In this document: piece after piece, positions 23,067 through 31,588 of the stretch
Numbering within the stretch: the stretch's first letter is position 1
Layout: each line of letters begins with the position of its first letter
The notes under the pieces: model-generated
Seen by the model: the letters and a program-made list of their open reading frames with translations, nothing else
Database searches by the model: none
Told to the model about the DNA's origin: nothing
Translations under genes and position numbers: made by a program
NCBI GenBank assembly: GCA_001603145.1
Contig: LVBI01000028.1
Location: 1 to 38,521 of the forward strand
Length of the DNA: 38,521 nt
Source: Spirochaetales bacterium Spiro_07
Lineage (GTDB): Bacteria; Spirochaetota; Spirochaetia; Treponematales; Treponemataceae
Direction of reading: 5' to 3'

Positions 23067-23900
23067 CTATGCGTTGCAAAAAGCGGCGAGCCTTTCCTGC
23101 ACATACTTTAAGCTTGCTAAATATTCCTCGTCAGTTGAAAGGTGCTCGATAATCATCGGCATTTGTGCATTTTCTGCCGTGGCAAGCTTGGCAAAAAGCT
23201 CAAGGTCAAGCGTGCCTTGGCCGCATGCACATTCTTGCAGCTGAAAAGTGTACTCTTCTTTTAGGCGTATGTCTTTAAGATGGCAGCTGCAAATCTTGCC
23301 TTTGAGCTTGCTGAAGCACTCTTCAAGAAATTTGTCGTTGAAGAAATAACGCTCCGGCGAAGTAATCATGTTCACCACATCAAGATGCGCGCCGAATTCC
23401 TTGCGGTTCACGTCTTTTATAAGCCGTAAATATTCGTCGGGGCTGCTCGGTATCATCCACGGCATAGATTCAATGCTGAATTTGGTGCGCATAGGTTTTG
23501 CTTCGTCTATTATGCGCTGAACCATCTTTACGGCCAGCTGCCAAAGCTCTTGGCTGAAATTTTGCCTGTAGCCACCGTCCCAGCGCGGCCCGTAAGGCGT
23601 GCCTACAACATTTACGCAGCAAGCCGCACCGATTTTGTCTGCCATTTTGAGCTGCCTGATTGCGTAATCAATCCATTTTTCGCGCTCGGCCATGTCTGCT
23701 GCAAGCGTGTTGCGCCAGATGCCGACTTCTGCAATCAAAAGGCCGTGCTTTTCTGCTTCTTCTTTATAAGCTTCAACCAATTTTTCGCCGGCATTGCAGT
23801 CAACCGGAAAAACAACGGATTTAAGCCCCAAAGCCTTATGTGTTTCAGCCCATTCTTTAGGCGAGCTGTGCTTCAAAGATGAAGAAAGTCCAAGATACAT
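23067..23900 (-). CDS. Sugar phosphate isomerase/epimerase (xylose-isomerase-like TIM barrel)
   Basis: 277 residues. TIM-barrel family signs: FSIESMPWMIPSSPDEYLRL (metal-binding Glu on strand 5), FGAHLDVVNMI (Asp), CSCHLKDIRLKEE (His-x-Lys-Asp) and IIEHLSTDEEYLASL (last metal Glu). It should interconvert a ketose or act on an inosose-like sugar in the cytoplasm. AGGAG before the start. Last of three minus-strand genes with an Idh/MocA-type oxidoreductase and an FMN enzyme; together they resemble a small sugar- or polyol-catabolic set (inference). Confidence 0.85.
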   Translation of the reverse strand: MYLGLSSSLKHSSPKEWAETHKALGLKSVVFPVDCNAGEKLVEAYKEEAEKHGLLIAEVGIWRNTLAADMAEREKWIDYAIRQLKMADKIGAACCVNVVGTPYGPRWDGGYRQNFSQELWQLAVKMVQRIIDEAKPMRTKFSIESMPWMIPSSPDEYLRLIKDVNRKEFGAHLDVVNMITSPERYFFNDKFLEECFSKLKGKICSCHLKDIRLKEEYTFQLQECACGQGTLDLELFAKLATAENAQMPMIIEHLSTDEEYLASLKYVQERLAAFCNA

Positions 23901-23914
23901 GAAAAACTCCTAAT

Positions 23915-23998
23915 GTCATTCCGAACTTGATTCGGAATCTCTTTGCAAAAGCAGATGCTGAGCTGAAAGCCGCCGAGGGCTAACAAGTTCAGCATGAC
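23915..23998. repeat. Composite REP-like element (GTCAT...ATGAC)
   Basis: ATTCCGAA/TTCGGAAT first, then an AGTTCAGCAT-type arm with a partner GATGCTGAGCT further left, bounded by GTCAT and ATGAC. Same building blocks as 3168-3234 and 36761-36823 in swapped order. Confidence 0.7.
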
Positions 23999-24033
23999 TC
24001 TGCTTGTAAATCAGCATATTGCGCCAATTAAGC

Positions 24034-24918
24034 CTAAAAGGTGCGGCGGTGGATTACGCTTGAATCCATTTTGTCGAGCGAAGCGATGCCGGTTCGCGAC
24101 ATTACGCCTGCAAGCTCGGCCGTCATTTCGTTGATGCGCGCCGCCGTTGCGTCTGCACCTTTTTTCAGGAACGGCATCAAGTGCCGCCCGACCGAAACAG
24201 CCGTCGCACCGAGCGCAAGGCATTTATAAGCGTCCATTCCGCTTTCAATGCCGCAATCAACAAAAAGCGGAATCTTTCCGCCGACGGCTTTGCGGATTTC
24301 GCCGATGACCATGAGCGGCGGCACGGCGTAGCTTATCATGCCGTGGTGGTGCGAAACTACAAGACCTGCCGCACCCGCTTTGAGGCATTTTTCCGCGTCT
24401 TTCGCGCTCAAAACGCCCTTAACGATGAACGGCACTTTTGCGGCCTGCACAAAATCTTTCAGCTCTTCCGCTGATTTCGCCTTCATCGGAAGCCCGAGTA
24501 CATTATCGTAGCCGCCCTTGCCGTCAAACGAATGGTCAATGTCCATGCCCACGGCAAAGCAGCCCGCGCTTACGGCGTGTTCAATCTTGCGGAAAACTTC
24601 GTCATTGTTTTCATGCGGCTTTATGATTTTGATAGCCCGTGCCTTTGTGGCGCAAATCTTTTCAAGCTCTTCGTCGCTGCCCATGCCGACCCAATGCACC
24701 GCACCGGCTTTTTGCGCGGCCTCGGCATAGATTGTCATGCCGTTTTTTGCAGTGCCGTCAAGGTGAGAAAGAGCCGCCGTCATAACCGGCGTGTCAAAGC
24801 TTTCGCCGAAAAGCTCTAGCTTTGTAGACGGCAGCGCCGAATCAAGATAGCGCGTTTCAAGCAAGAGCGAATCAAAAAAATCGCGCGTAATTTTGTCTGA
24901 ATCAGATGTGTATTCCAT
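24034..24918 (-). CDS. FMN-dependent alpha-hydroxy-acid oxidase/dehydrogenase family protein
   Basis: 294 residues, shorter than the usual ~350-380 of the family. VPFIVKGVLSAKDAEKCLKA matches the strand-Lys-G-(I/V) motif, and GAAGLVVSHHHGM stands where the family has VSNHGGR. PLFVDCGIESGMDAYKCLAL and GATAVSVGRHLM form the phosphate-binding end. So the FMN barrel is present, but the active-site NHGGR loop is changed and the N-terminus is short. Substrate unclear; it may be a specialised oxidase or dehydrogenase acting with the two neighbouring enzymes. AAGGAG lies ~25 nt upstream of the chosen ATG. Confidence 0.75.
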   Translation of the reverse strand: MEYTSDSDKITRDFFDSLLLETRYLDSALPSTKLELFGESFDTPVMTAALSHLDGTAKNGMTIYAEAAQKAGAVHWVGMGSDEELEKICATKARAIKIIKPHENNDEVFRKIEHAVSAGCFAVGMDIDHSFDGKGGYDNVLGLPMKAKSAEELKDFVQAAKVPFIVKGVLSAKDAEKCLKAGAAGLVVSHHHGMISYAVPPLMVIGEIRKAVGGKIPLFVDCGIESGMDAYKCLALGATAVSVGRHLMPFLKKGADATAARINEMTAELAGVMSRTGIASLDKMDSSVIHRRTF

Positions 24919-24961
24919 AATCAGTTTTGCCGTGCGGCGTTCTCCTTTAGTTTTCAGTTTT

Positions 24962-25999
24962 TCAGCTTTCCCACGGATATTTCATGTTCCAGCTTTCGCG
25001 TAGAGAATCCATTATCTTGCAGAGGTTGCGCGACTTTTGCCAAGTGTGCACAGGCGATTCAGTCTTGCCCTGCAAGATACATTCTGTGGCGTGCGCAAGC
25101 TCGTATTCGTAGCCGTTTGTCTTGAAAGGCACGGCTATCGTCGCGGCTTTTCTGTTGGCGTTGCCGCTTTCGCCCTTGTAAAGATGAAGCTCTGCATATT
25201 GCGTCATAAAGAAGTTCTTAACCGTGATGAAACCGTCTGTACCGAAGATTATCGCGTCGTGCGTGTCGCTTCCGGCGGGCATGTCTGCCGCACTTTGAAA
25301 AGCCGATGTCACACCGTTCTCAAAAGTGAGGTTCACGCTGTTCCAGATGTCTACGCCTTTAAGCAGCCTTACGTTAGAGCTGAAGCTTGAAATAGGCGAG
25401 AAGCCTGTCAGCATCATCGAAAAATAGATGTTGTAAATGCCCAGGTCGAGCAATGCACCGCCCGCAAGTTCCGGAGCATAAAGCCTGTTCTTGGGGTCAT
25501 ACGGAATGCGGTTGCAGAAGCGTGAATCAATGTGCTTCAGCTGTCCGATTTTGCCTTCCTGAATTGCCTTGCAAATTTCAAGCACAGTCGGGTTGAACGC
25601 CGTCCACATTGCTTCCATAAAGAAAAGATTTTTCTGCTGTGCCGTGCTTATCATGTCTTCAAGCTGCCCGATTGAACAACCAGCCGGCTTTTCGCAAAGC
25701 ACGTGCTTTCCGGCGTTCAAAACTTGAATAACTGAATCATGGTGGAAAGCGTGCGGATTTGCTATATAGACTGCATCAACCTCCGGGTCGTTCAGCAGTT
25801 CTTCATAAGAGCCATAAGCTTTTTCAAAGTGATATTGAGCCGCAAATTGCTGTGCACGCTCAAGGTTGCGGCTTGCAACGGCATAAGTGCGCACTTGCTT
25901 GCCTTGCGGCAGTTTCTTCTTTGCGCCGTTCATTGCGGCCGCCATGCTGTTTGCAATTGTTCCGGGGGCTAAAATTGTCCAGTTGATATAGTCTTTCAT
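24962..25999 (-). CDS. Gfo/Idh/MocA-family oxidoreductase
   Basis: 345 residues. Rossmann N-terminal domain: ILAPGTIANSMA (a degenerate GxGxxA/G), VDAVYIANPHAFHHDSVIQV, and HVLCEKPAG with the family's EKP lysine. The C-terminal half is the alpha/beta substrate domain (GGALLDLGIYNIYFSMML). NAD(P)-dependent oxidation or reduction of a sugar, inositol or trans-dihydrodiol-like substrate. First gene of the three-gene minus-strand cluster, 43 nt from the FMN enzyme. No clear ribosome site. Confidence 0.9.
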   Translation of the reverse strand: MKDYINWTILAPGTIANSMAAAMNGAKKKLPQGKQVRTYAVASRNLERAQQFAAQYHFEKAYGSYEELLNDPEVDAVYIANPHAFHHDSVIQVLNAGKHVLCEKPAGCSIGQLEDMISTAQQKNLFFMEAMWTAFNPTVLEICKAIQEGKIGQLKHIDSRFCNRIPYDPKNRLYAPELAGGALLDLGIYNIYFSMMLTGFSPISSFSSNVRLLKGVDIWNSVNLTFENGVTSAFQSAADMPAGSDTHDAIIFGTDGFITVKNFFMTQYAELHLYKGESGNANRKAATIAVPFKTNGYEYELAHATECILQGKTESPVHTWQKSRNLCKIMDSLRESWNMKYPWES

Positions 26000-26076
26000 A
26001 TAAAAGCAGTGTAAGGCTTGTTACTCATAAAAAGAATGGGGAAAATGCCTCATAACGGCAGCTTTTTTAAGTTAGC

Positions 26077-26172
26077 TCATAAAAATGTAAGATTTTCTAA
26101 AAGTTCGCTCATAAAAATGTAATATTTCTTGAAAGTTTCCTCATAAAAGTGTAATCTATTGTTAAAGGAACA
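26077..26172. repeat. Three tandem 32-bp-period repeats with TCATAAAA(A/G)TGTAA core
   Basis: The core begins at 26077, 26109 and 26141, an exact 32-bp period, with weaker TCATAA copies at 26025 and 26050. They run right up to the DUF4143 ATPase gene (ATG at 26185). Probably a binding-site array or control region. Confidence 0.7.
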
Positions 26173-26184
26173 AATTTAGTCTTT

Positions 26185-27480
26185 ATGGAAAGAACGGCGC
26201 TTCTGCAATTGTCTGCATGGAAAAACAAAGAAAACCGCAAACCCTTGATATTGAACGGCGCGCGCCAAGTTGGAAAGACATGGCTTTTAAAAGAATTCGG
26301 CAGACGTGAATATGAAAATGTTGCTTACATAAACTGCGATGAATCAACGGAAATTAAAAATGCCTTTTCAGATTTTGACACGGCGCGCTTGCTCCGCGTT
26401 TTTTCTGTGCTTAGCGCAACACAAATCAAGCCGGAAAAGACGCTCATAGTTTTAGATGAAATCCAAGAAGTGCCGTCAGGCCTTACCGCGCTAAAATATT
26501 TTTGCGAAAACGCAAACGAATATCACATCGCTGTTGCTGGCAGCCTGCTTGGAATAGGGCTTCATGCAGGAACAGGTTTTCCTGTAGGGAAAGTCGATGA
26601 AATTAATTTGCATCCGCTTTCTTTTGAAGAATTCCTGCTTGCAATGGAAGAAACGATTCTTGTTCAGCAGATGAAGGAACACCGCTGGGACGAGCTTTCT
26701 AATTTATCGCATAAGTTTATTGAATTGCTGCGCCAATATTATTATGTAGGCGGAATGCCGGCGGTCGTAGATTCATATATTAAAAGCAAAAATTTTCTTT
26801 TGGTGCGCGAAATACAGAAGCAGATTTTGTCTGATTACAAACGTGATTTTTCAAAACATGTTCCGCCGGATATTTTGCCGAAGCTGAATCTTGTTTGGGA
26901 TTCAATTCCGTCACAGCTTGCAAAGGAAAACAAAAAGTTTGTATACAGTGTCATAAAGAAAGGCGGTCGCGCAAAAGAATTTGAAAACGCAATTCAGTGG
27001 CTTATAGATGCCGGTCTTGTTCATAAAGTAATGCGTGTTTCAAAAGTCTGCCGTCCTTTGAAATTTTACGAAGACTATAACGCATTCAAGCTTTTTATCT
27101 TAGATTTGGGGCTTTTGGGTGCAATGTCGCAGGTGAGCGCGAAAGACGTGCTTGCAAGCGACAATGCATTTATTGAATACAAAGGCGCGTTTACTGAGCA
27201 ATATGTCTTGCAGGAAATAGCAAGCATGGGCATGAAAGCTTATTATTATTCAAAAGACAGCTCCGTACTGGAACTTGATTTTGTAATTCAAAAAGATGAA
27301 GTATATCCTGTTGAAGTAAAGGCTGAAGAAAATCTCCGCTCAAAAAGCTTGAGAACAATTTACGAAGAAAACAACTCATTAAAGCCGTGCCGCTTTTCAA
27401 TGTCCGGCTACAAAGAGCAAGCCTGGATGAAAAACGTTCCGCTTTATCTTGCAAAAGAATGGCTGGCATCTGTTGAGTAA
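26185..27480 (+). CDS. AAA-type ATPase with DUF4143 domain
   Basis: 431 residues. Walker A LNGARQVGKTWLL at ~25, Walker B TLIVLDEIQEVPSG, and sensor-like AVAGSLLG. The C-terminal third is DUF4143, ending in a PD-(D/E)XK-like strand set: SVLELDFVIQKDEVYPVEVKA. This family is very common in spirochaete and gut genomes; its function is unresolved, though the nuclease-like end hints at nucleic-acid work or defence. It stands alone and is preceded by an array of 32-bp-period repeats, with no strong ribosome site. Confidence 0.9.
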   Translation: MERTALLQLSAWKNKENRKPLILNGARQVGKTWLLKEFGRREYENVAYINCDESTEIKNAFSDFDTARLLRVFSVLSATQIKPEKTLIVLDEIQEVPSGLTALKYFCENANEYHIAVAGSLLGIGLHAGTGFPVGKVDEINLHPLSFEEFLLAMEETILVQQMKEHRWDELSNLSHKFIELLRQYYYVGGMPAVVDSYIKSKNFLLVREIQKQILSDYKRDFSKHVPPDILPKLNLVWDSIPSQLAKENKKFVYSVIKKGGRAKEFENAIQWLIDAGLVHKVMRVSKVCRPLKFYEDYNAFKLFILDLGLLGAMSQVSAKDVLASDNAFIEYKGAFTEQYVLQEIASMGMKAYYYSKDSSVLELDFVIQKDEVYPVEVKAEENLRSKSLRTIYEENNSLKPCRFSMSGYKEQAWMKNVPLYLAKEWLASVE

Positions 27481-27638
27481 AGTCCACTCTCGCAGTTTCT
27501 TGTATGTGTGTATCTATTTATAGATTGTATTTTTGGAACTGATAATTTCGTTGACAGCATATTTTCGTGGAATTAAGATTAAAGTGTTTTGATTTTGACA
27601 TGAAAAAAGAATCAAGACTTTTGAAGGAGAACGATAAA

Positions 27639-28183
27639 ATGAGATTTATTGGTGATGATGAAGATAATGTGAATCAGCGGTTCAAACTTGAACTTGAAGG
27701 CAAGAATGAGCTTATAATTTTGGGCTTGAACCCAAGCACAGCAAGAGGTGAATCTTCTGGCTACCCTAATATGATTGATGACCCAACGTTAAACCGCGCC
27801 GTTGAATTTTCCAAGCGAAATTGGAATTGGGATAAAACAATCACAGAATTTGATGGATTTCTTATGCTGAATGTTTGTGCTCAGTCAACTTCAAAACCTA
27901 TAAATCTTGTTGTGAATGATGCACTGCATGAAATGAACAAGAAAAAAATCGAAGAATACCTTTCTGGCAAAATGCTATATCGGTTTTGCTTGCATATGGT
28001 GATAATGTCAGCAAAAAGAAATTGTCATTTTTAAAAGGATATTTAGACGAAATTGTTGATATATTCAATAAACATGTAGCGACATTTTATCATTTAGGTG
28101 ATTTGACAAAAAAGAGAAATCCACGTCATATAAAACCACAGATTATTTCTCAACTGCCAATAACAGCACCGTTACAGCCATAA
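27639..28183 (+). pseudogene. DUF1643-family gene with frameshift
   Basis: From the ATG at 27639 (AAGGAG upstream) the frame reads ELIILGLNPSTARGES, then DDPTLNRAVEF and DGFLMLNVCAQS, the DUF1643 core. It then slips at the A-run near 27969-27972. The remaining domain continues in the +1 frame as NAISVLLAYGDN, then DIFNKHVATFYHLGDL and TKKRNPRHIKPQ, matching the family's conserved AWG and NPRHP elements, to a stop at 28181-28183. Adding one A to GGCAAAAT restores one frame. It is either a recent pseudogene or a sequencing error. DUF1643 function is unknown. Confidence 0.75.
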
Positions 28184-28295
28184 AAAATAAGTTTGGAAAA
28201 ACAGTTTTTGATATAGCAAAAAGAAAAGACGTTCAAAGTAACTGGAGCTAAGTTCTAATCTAAATATCATTTTATATTCCATCCAAGCCGTAAGC

Positions 28296-28330
28296 GTAAA
28301 CGTCACAATGACGTTTACTGGTTTTGTTTT
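28296..28330 (+). terminator. Likely intrinsic terminator
   Basis: GTAAACGTCA and TGACGTTTAC form a perfect 10-bp stem with a 3-nt loop, followed by TGGTTTTGTTTTT. Confidence 0.5.
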
Positions 28331-28405
28331 TCTAGAATTTGAAAATGAAAACATTAAAAAATCATTTTTTTGACCCTGCTTTAATTCTTGCTACACCACA
28401 TGTTT

Positions 28406-28411
28406 TATAAT
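28406..28411 (+). promoter_or_regulatory. -10 box for the hexosaminidase operon
   Basis: Perfect TATAAT. No convincing -35. The palindrome at 28424-28443 would cover the start of transcription. Confidence 0.4.
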
Positions 28412-28423
28412 TGAAATATATGA

Positions 28424-28443
28424 ATGAATACCGGTGTATTCAT
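28424..28443. promoter_or_regulatory. Palindromic candidate operator upstream of the hexosaminidase operon
   Basis: ATGAATAC-CGGT-GTATTCAT: perfect 8-bp arms, 12 nt after the -10 box. Well placed for a repressor, possibly the ROK regulator nearby. Confidence 0.5.
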
Positions 28444-28470
28444 GTAATACTTCATCAAGGAGAAAACACT

Positions 28471-28740
28471 ATGCAAGAAATAGTGATAGATAATCTTAAT
28501 GACAGAGACAAAGTGATTAGAACATTGGCAGATGTTAAATTGGATTGTTATTTGAAACTTATGTCTGGCACTTTTAATGAACGAACCCCGACGCAGAGCG
28601 TGCGGGGTATCGTTCGTTCTGCTAAGGAATTGCACTCAGGTTTAATACCCTTTATTTCGCCCCAGAGGGGCGGGGTATTAAACCCTCGGCACGAATCAAC
28701 TTTACAAGTTTCAGATTCCATGTTATCCAATAGCGTATGA
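28471..28740 (+). CDS. Small ORF carrying an in-frame insertion of the dispersed palindromic repeat
   Basis: 89 residues. The start has a strong AAGGAG. Residues 1-35 (MQEIVIDNLNDRDKVIRTLA and onward) and the last 14 look native. Everything between comes from the 121-bp repeat at 28576-28696 read through in frame. The stop overlaps the GH20 start (ATGA), so translation of this frame probably feeds the enzyme's start. The native protein is not recognised. It may be a disrupted small gene that remains useful as a translational leader. Confidence 0.5.
   Translation: MQEIVIDNLNDRDKVIRTLADVKLDCYLKLMSGTFNERTPTQSVRGIVRSAKELHSGLIPFISPQRGGVLNPRHESTLQVSDSMLSNSV
28576..28696. repeat. Dispersed palindromic repeat, short copy inside an ORF
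   Basis: 121 bp, nearly identical to 21725-21861 apart from a ~16-bp internal gap. The open frame at 28471-28740 passes through it without a stop. Confidence 0.85.
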
Positions 28741-30308
28741 ACAAAACTGAAAACCTTTTCAACCTCGTTCCTCAGCCGGTTTCGATCAAGGCTTCGGACG
28801 CTTATTTTATATTTCAGCCACAGATGGCTGTATTCTGCCCTGATGAGTTTCAAGGCGAAGTCGCTGTTTTCAACGAACAGCTTGAAGCATCAACGCCGTT
28901 CAAGTGCCGCCGCACTGAAAACAAAGCAGAAGCTTCTATTATAATTGAATTGACCGGCGGAAGCTGCGGTAGCGAAAACGTCAATGCTGAAGCATACAAG
29001 CTGACAATCGGCGAAAGCGTCGTCACAATAAGCGCAAAGACCGCGCACGGCGTTTTCAATGCGCTTGAGACATTGCGCCAGATTCTCATGTGCTGCAAAA
29101 CACCGAACAAAGGCAGCCCGTTCGCACATTATTCAATGCAGTGCGCCGAAATTGAAGACTGCCCGCGCTTTGAATGGCGCGGCTTTATGCTTGACTGCGC
29201 GCGCACATTCTTTCCGGTTTCTTTCATAAAAAAGCTGATTGACGCGGCCGCGCTTCACAAGCTCAATCATTTTCATTGGCATTTAACAGATGACCAAGGC
29301 TGGCGCATTCCTGTAGCGGAATATCCGAAGCTGATTGAAATTGGCAGCGTTGCGCCAGACCCGCGCCACCAGCTGCGCGATTATACGCCCAAAAAAGACG
29401 CCTTTTATACGCACGAGCAGATGAAAGATGTAATAAGCTATGCCGCGGCGCGCCACATCATGGTTGTGCCGGAAATCGAGATGCCCGGCCACGCAAGCGC
29501 AATTCTCGCTTCTTACCCGGAATTAGGCTGCACTGGCGGCCCTTATGCCGTAGAAGGACGTTGGGGAATCTTTGACGATGTGCTCTGCGCCGGAAACGAT
29601 GACGTGCTGAAACTGCTTGAAGCTACGGTAAAGACTGTTGCAGAAATTTTCCCTGCGCCGTTCATTCACATCGGCGGCGACGAATGTCCGCATGTGCGTT
29701 GGGAAACTTGCCCGAAGTGCCAGGCGCGTATAAAGGCAGAAAAGCTCGACGGAGTTGACCAGCTGCAATCTTGGATTACTTCCAAAATGGCCGCTGTCGT
29801 TGCAAAATATGGCAAGACACCAATCGGCTGGGACGAAGTGCTTGACGGCACGGAAAACATCGCACTGCCGCAAGACCTTGTTGTTATGTCGTGGCGCGGC
29901 GCAAAAGGCGGCATTGAAGCTTCAAAAAGACACCACCGCGTAATTATGGCACCGACAGACGGCGGCTGTTACCTCGATTATCCGCACTTAAGCGACCCGG
30001 CCGAGCCAGGCTTGCAGAGCGTAACGACTGTGCGCAAATCTTATGATTATTCGCCGCTGCCTGACGCACTTTCTGAAGAAGAAAAATTGAACATTCTCGG
30101 CGGGCAAGGCAACTTGTGGTCAGAGCTTCTGTCATCGCAAAAGCTTGCCGAGTATATGCTTTTTCCGCGGCTTTGCGCGCTTTCTGAAGCGTTGTGGCTG
30201 GACAAAAAAGATAAAGACTTTGACTCTTTCAGCGAGCGTCTGAAAGTTCACAAAGAGCGGCTCGACATGCTCAACCTGCTCTATTACAGAGGCCCGCTCG
30301 AAGAATAG
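28737..30308 (+). CDS. Beta-N-acetylhexosaminidase, glycoside hydrolase family 20
   Basis: 523 residues. An N-terminal GH20b-like domain (~1-140) precedes the catalytic barrel: HKLNHFHWHLTDDQGWRIPV, VVPEIEMPGHASAILASYPE, and the catalytic pair in FIHIGGDECPH (Asp-Glu). GGQGNLWSELL near the end supplies the conserved Trp and substrate contacts. It removes terminal beta-GlcNAc or GalNAc by substrate-assisted catalysis. No signal peptide is seen, so it likely acts on imported oligosaccharides such as chitobiose. It feeds the NagA/NagB genes further right. Translationally coupled to the small upstream ORF by an ATGA overlap. Confidence 0.93.
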   Translation: MNKTENLFNLVPQPVSIKASDAYFIFQPQMAVFCPDEFQGEVAVFNEQLEASTPFKCRRTENKAEASIIIELTGGSCGSENVNAEAYKLTIGESVVTISAKTAHGVFNALETLRQILMCCKTPNKGSPFAHYSMQCAEIEDCPRFEWRGFMLDCARTFFPVSFIKKLIDAAALHKLNHFHWHLTDDQGWRIPVAEYPKLIEIGSVAPDPRHQLRDYTPKKDAFYTHEQMKDVISYAAARHIMVVPEIEMPGHASAILASYPELGCTGGPYAVEGRWGIFDDVLCAGNDDVLKLLEATVKTVAEIFPAPFIHIGGDECPHVRWETCPKCQARIKAEKLDGVDQLQSWITSKMAAVVAKYGKTPIGWDEVLDGTENIALPQDLVVMSWRGAKGGIEASKRHHRVIMAPTDGGCYLDYPHLSDPAEPGLQSVTTVRKSYDYSPLPDALSEEEKLNILGGQGNLWSELLSSQKLAEYMLFPRLCALSEALWLDKKDKDFDSFSERLKVHKERLDMLNLLYYRGPLEE

Positions 30309-30328
30309 CGCATCGGCCATTGCCGCGC

Positions 30329-31522
30329 TTATATCAGCTTGCCGGCATGACCTGTTACGCCAACTTGAGACAAAGACTCAAGAATCGACGGGCCGCTGCC
30401 TGACGGCGTTGAAAGGCTCGGCAAAGCAAAGAACCTGTCGACAAACATGCCGGCCGCGCCATAAGCCACAGCGAGATTGCCCAAAGAAGAAAGTCTTACA
30501 TCAACGTCGTGGGTCGAATCATACGGCCACTGAATCTTTATGCGTTTTCTGAAAAGCTCCGCAAGCTTTTCTTCAACAGCCGGCTCAAGGCCGCCGATGT
30601 ACACAGTCTCAAGATTCAGCGTATTCGTCAGAAACGCCACATGCTTTGCAAGCTCGTTGAACACCGAATTTTCAGTTACACCGCCGTCATCAAGCACCGC
30701 GCCGAAATTTTCGAGATTTTCCTTTTCAGCAAGAAACTGCCGTTGCTGGCCTTCCGTCCAAAGCATTGAGCGGAATTCGCCTGCGGAAAATTCTGTTCCT
30801 TTAAAGATTTTTCCGTTTATTACAAGGCCTGTGCCCACAGAAACTTGATTGGACTCAAGAATCTTATCGCTTTTTTTGCGCATTTCTATCAATATAAAGA
30901 GGCTGTTCTGTTGCCCCATGTCATGCATCAACGTGCGTTCGCTGTAGCAGCAACAGCGCGCGTCATTCTCTATAAAGACCGGCACACCGGCCTGCACAGA
31001 AGCTATCTGCGTAAACGGAAAAAGGCTCGTAATCTGAAACGGAATAGACTGCATGATAACGCCCGAATCGCTGTTGACAATGCCCGAAATGCCCACGCCG
31101 ACACCGATAAGATTAATCTTGCGCTTCTGCGATTCAACCCTCAAGATTTCATAAGCCCGCGTGAAAATCTTCATGCAGTCGAGAGTATCCATTTTTTCGC
31201 GATATTCGAACAAGCATTTGCCCGGAAGGTTCAGCAAACAGCAGAAGAAACCTTCTTTCTGAATTTCGATTCCGCCGACAACGGCAAAAGATTCTGAAAT
31301 TTCAAGATAAATCGGCTTGCGGCCGCCTTGCGGACCAGTTATTCCGTGCGCAAATTCATGCACAATTCCGACTTCAAGCAAAGCAGAGACAATCTTTGTA
31401 ACTGTAGATTTATCAAGACCGAGCTGCGCCGCAATTTCTATGCGGCTTATTCCGTTTTTTTGCCAAATCAGGCGCAGAATTCTTGAAACATTTATATCTG
31501 ATTGAGAATTTATACTTTTCAT
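30329..31522 (-). CDS. ROK-family transcriptional regulator (NagC/Mlc/XylR-like)
   Basis: 397 residues. N-terminal winged HTH: ILRLIWQKNGISRIEIAAQL, GLDKSTVTKIVSALLEVGIV. ROK sugar-binding domain: IGVGVGISGIVNSDSGVI, FIENDARCCCYSE and TGLVINGKIFKGTEFSAGEF. The expected CxCGxxGCxE zinc motif is missing (it reads FRSMLWTEGQQRQF), as in some ROK repressors. It probably senses GlcNAc-6-P or a related sugar and controls the surrounding GlcNAc genes (inference). Divergent from the ManA-like gene, with overlapping -35 elements and no ribosome site. Confidence 0.88.
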   Translation of the reverse strand: MKSINSQSDINVSRILRLIWQKNGISRIEIAAQLGLDKSTVTKIVSALLEVGIVHEFAHGITGPQGGRKPIYLEISESFAVVGGIEIQKEGFFCCLLNLPGKCLFEYREKMDTLDCMKIFTRAYEILRVESQKRKINLIGVGVGISGIVNSDSGVIMQSIPFQITSLFPFTQIASVQAGVPVFIENDARCCCYSERTLMHDMGQQNSLFILIEMRKKSDKILESNQVSVGTGLVINGKIFKGTEFSAGEFRSMLWTEGQQRQFLAEKENLENFGAVLDDGGVTENSVFNELAKHVAFLTNTLNLETVYIGGLEPAVEEKLAELFRKRIKIQWPYDSTHDVDVRLSSLGNLAVAYGAAGMFVDRFFALPSLSTPSGSGPSILESLSQVGVTGHAGKLI

Positions 31523-31531
31523 AGTTAGTTG

Positions 31532-31559
31532 ATTGTATCATCCAACATGTCATTTGACA
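31532..31559 (-). promoter_or_regulatory. Promoter of the ROK regulator gene
   Basis: On the minus strand: TTGTCA (-35, at 31560-31555), a 17-nt spacer, then TACAAT (-10, at 31537-31532). The start ATG lies 9 nt past the -10, so the leader would be about 2-3 nt at most. Confidence 0.55.
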
Positions 31560-31582
31560 AGATTTTTAATATATACTAACAT
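31554..31582 (+). promoter_or_regulatory. Promoter of the ManA-like gene
   Basis: Perfect TTGACA (31554-31559), a 17-nt spacer, then TAACAT (31577-31582). The ATG at 31589 falls where transcription should begin, suggesting a leaderless mRNA. Confidence 0.55.
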
Positions 31583-31588
31583 CGCCTT

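Noticed and set aside
26077..26172. Possible CRISPR array (32-bp period)
   Set aside because: Only three units, the variable part between cores is itself similar among units, and no cas genes are nearby. Better read as tandem regulatory repeats.
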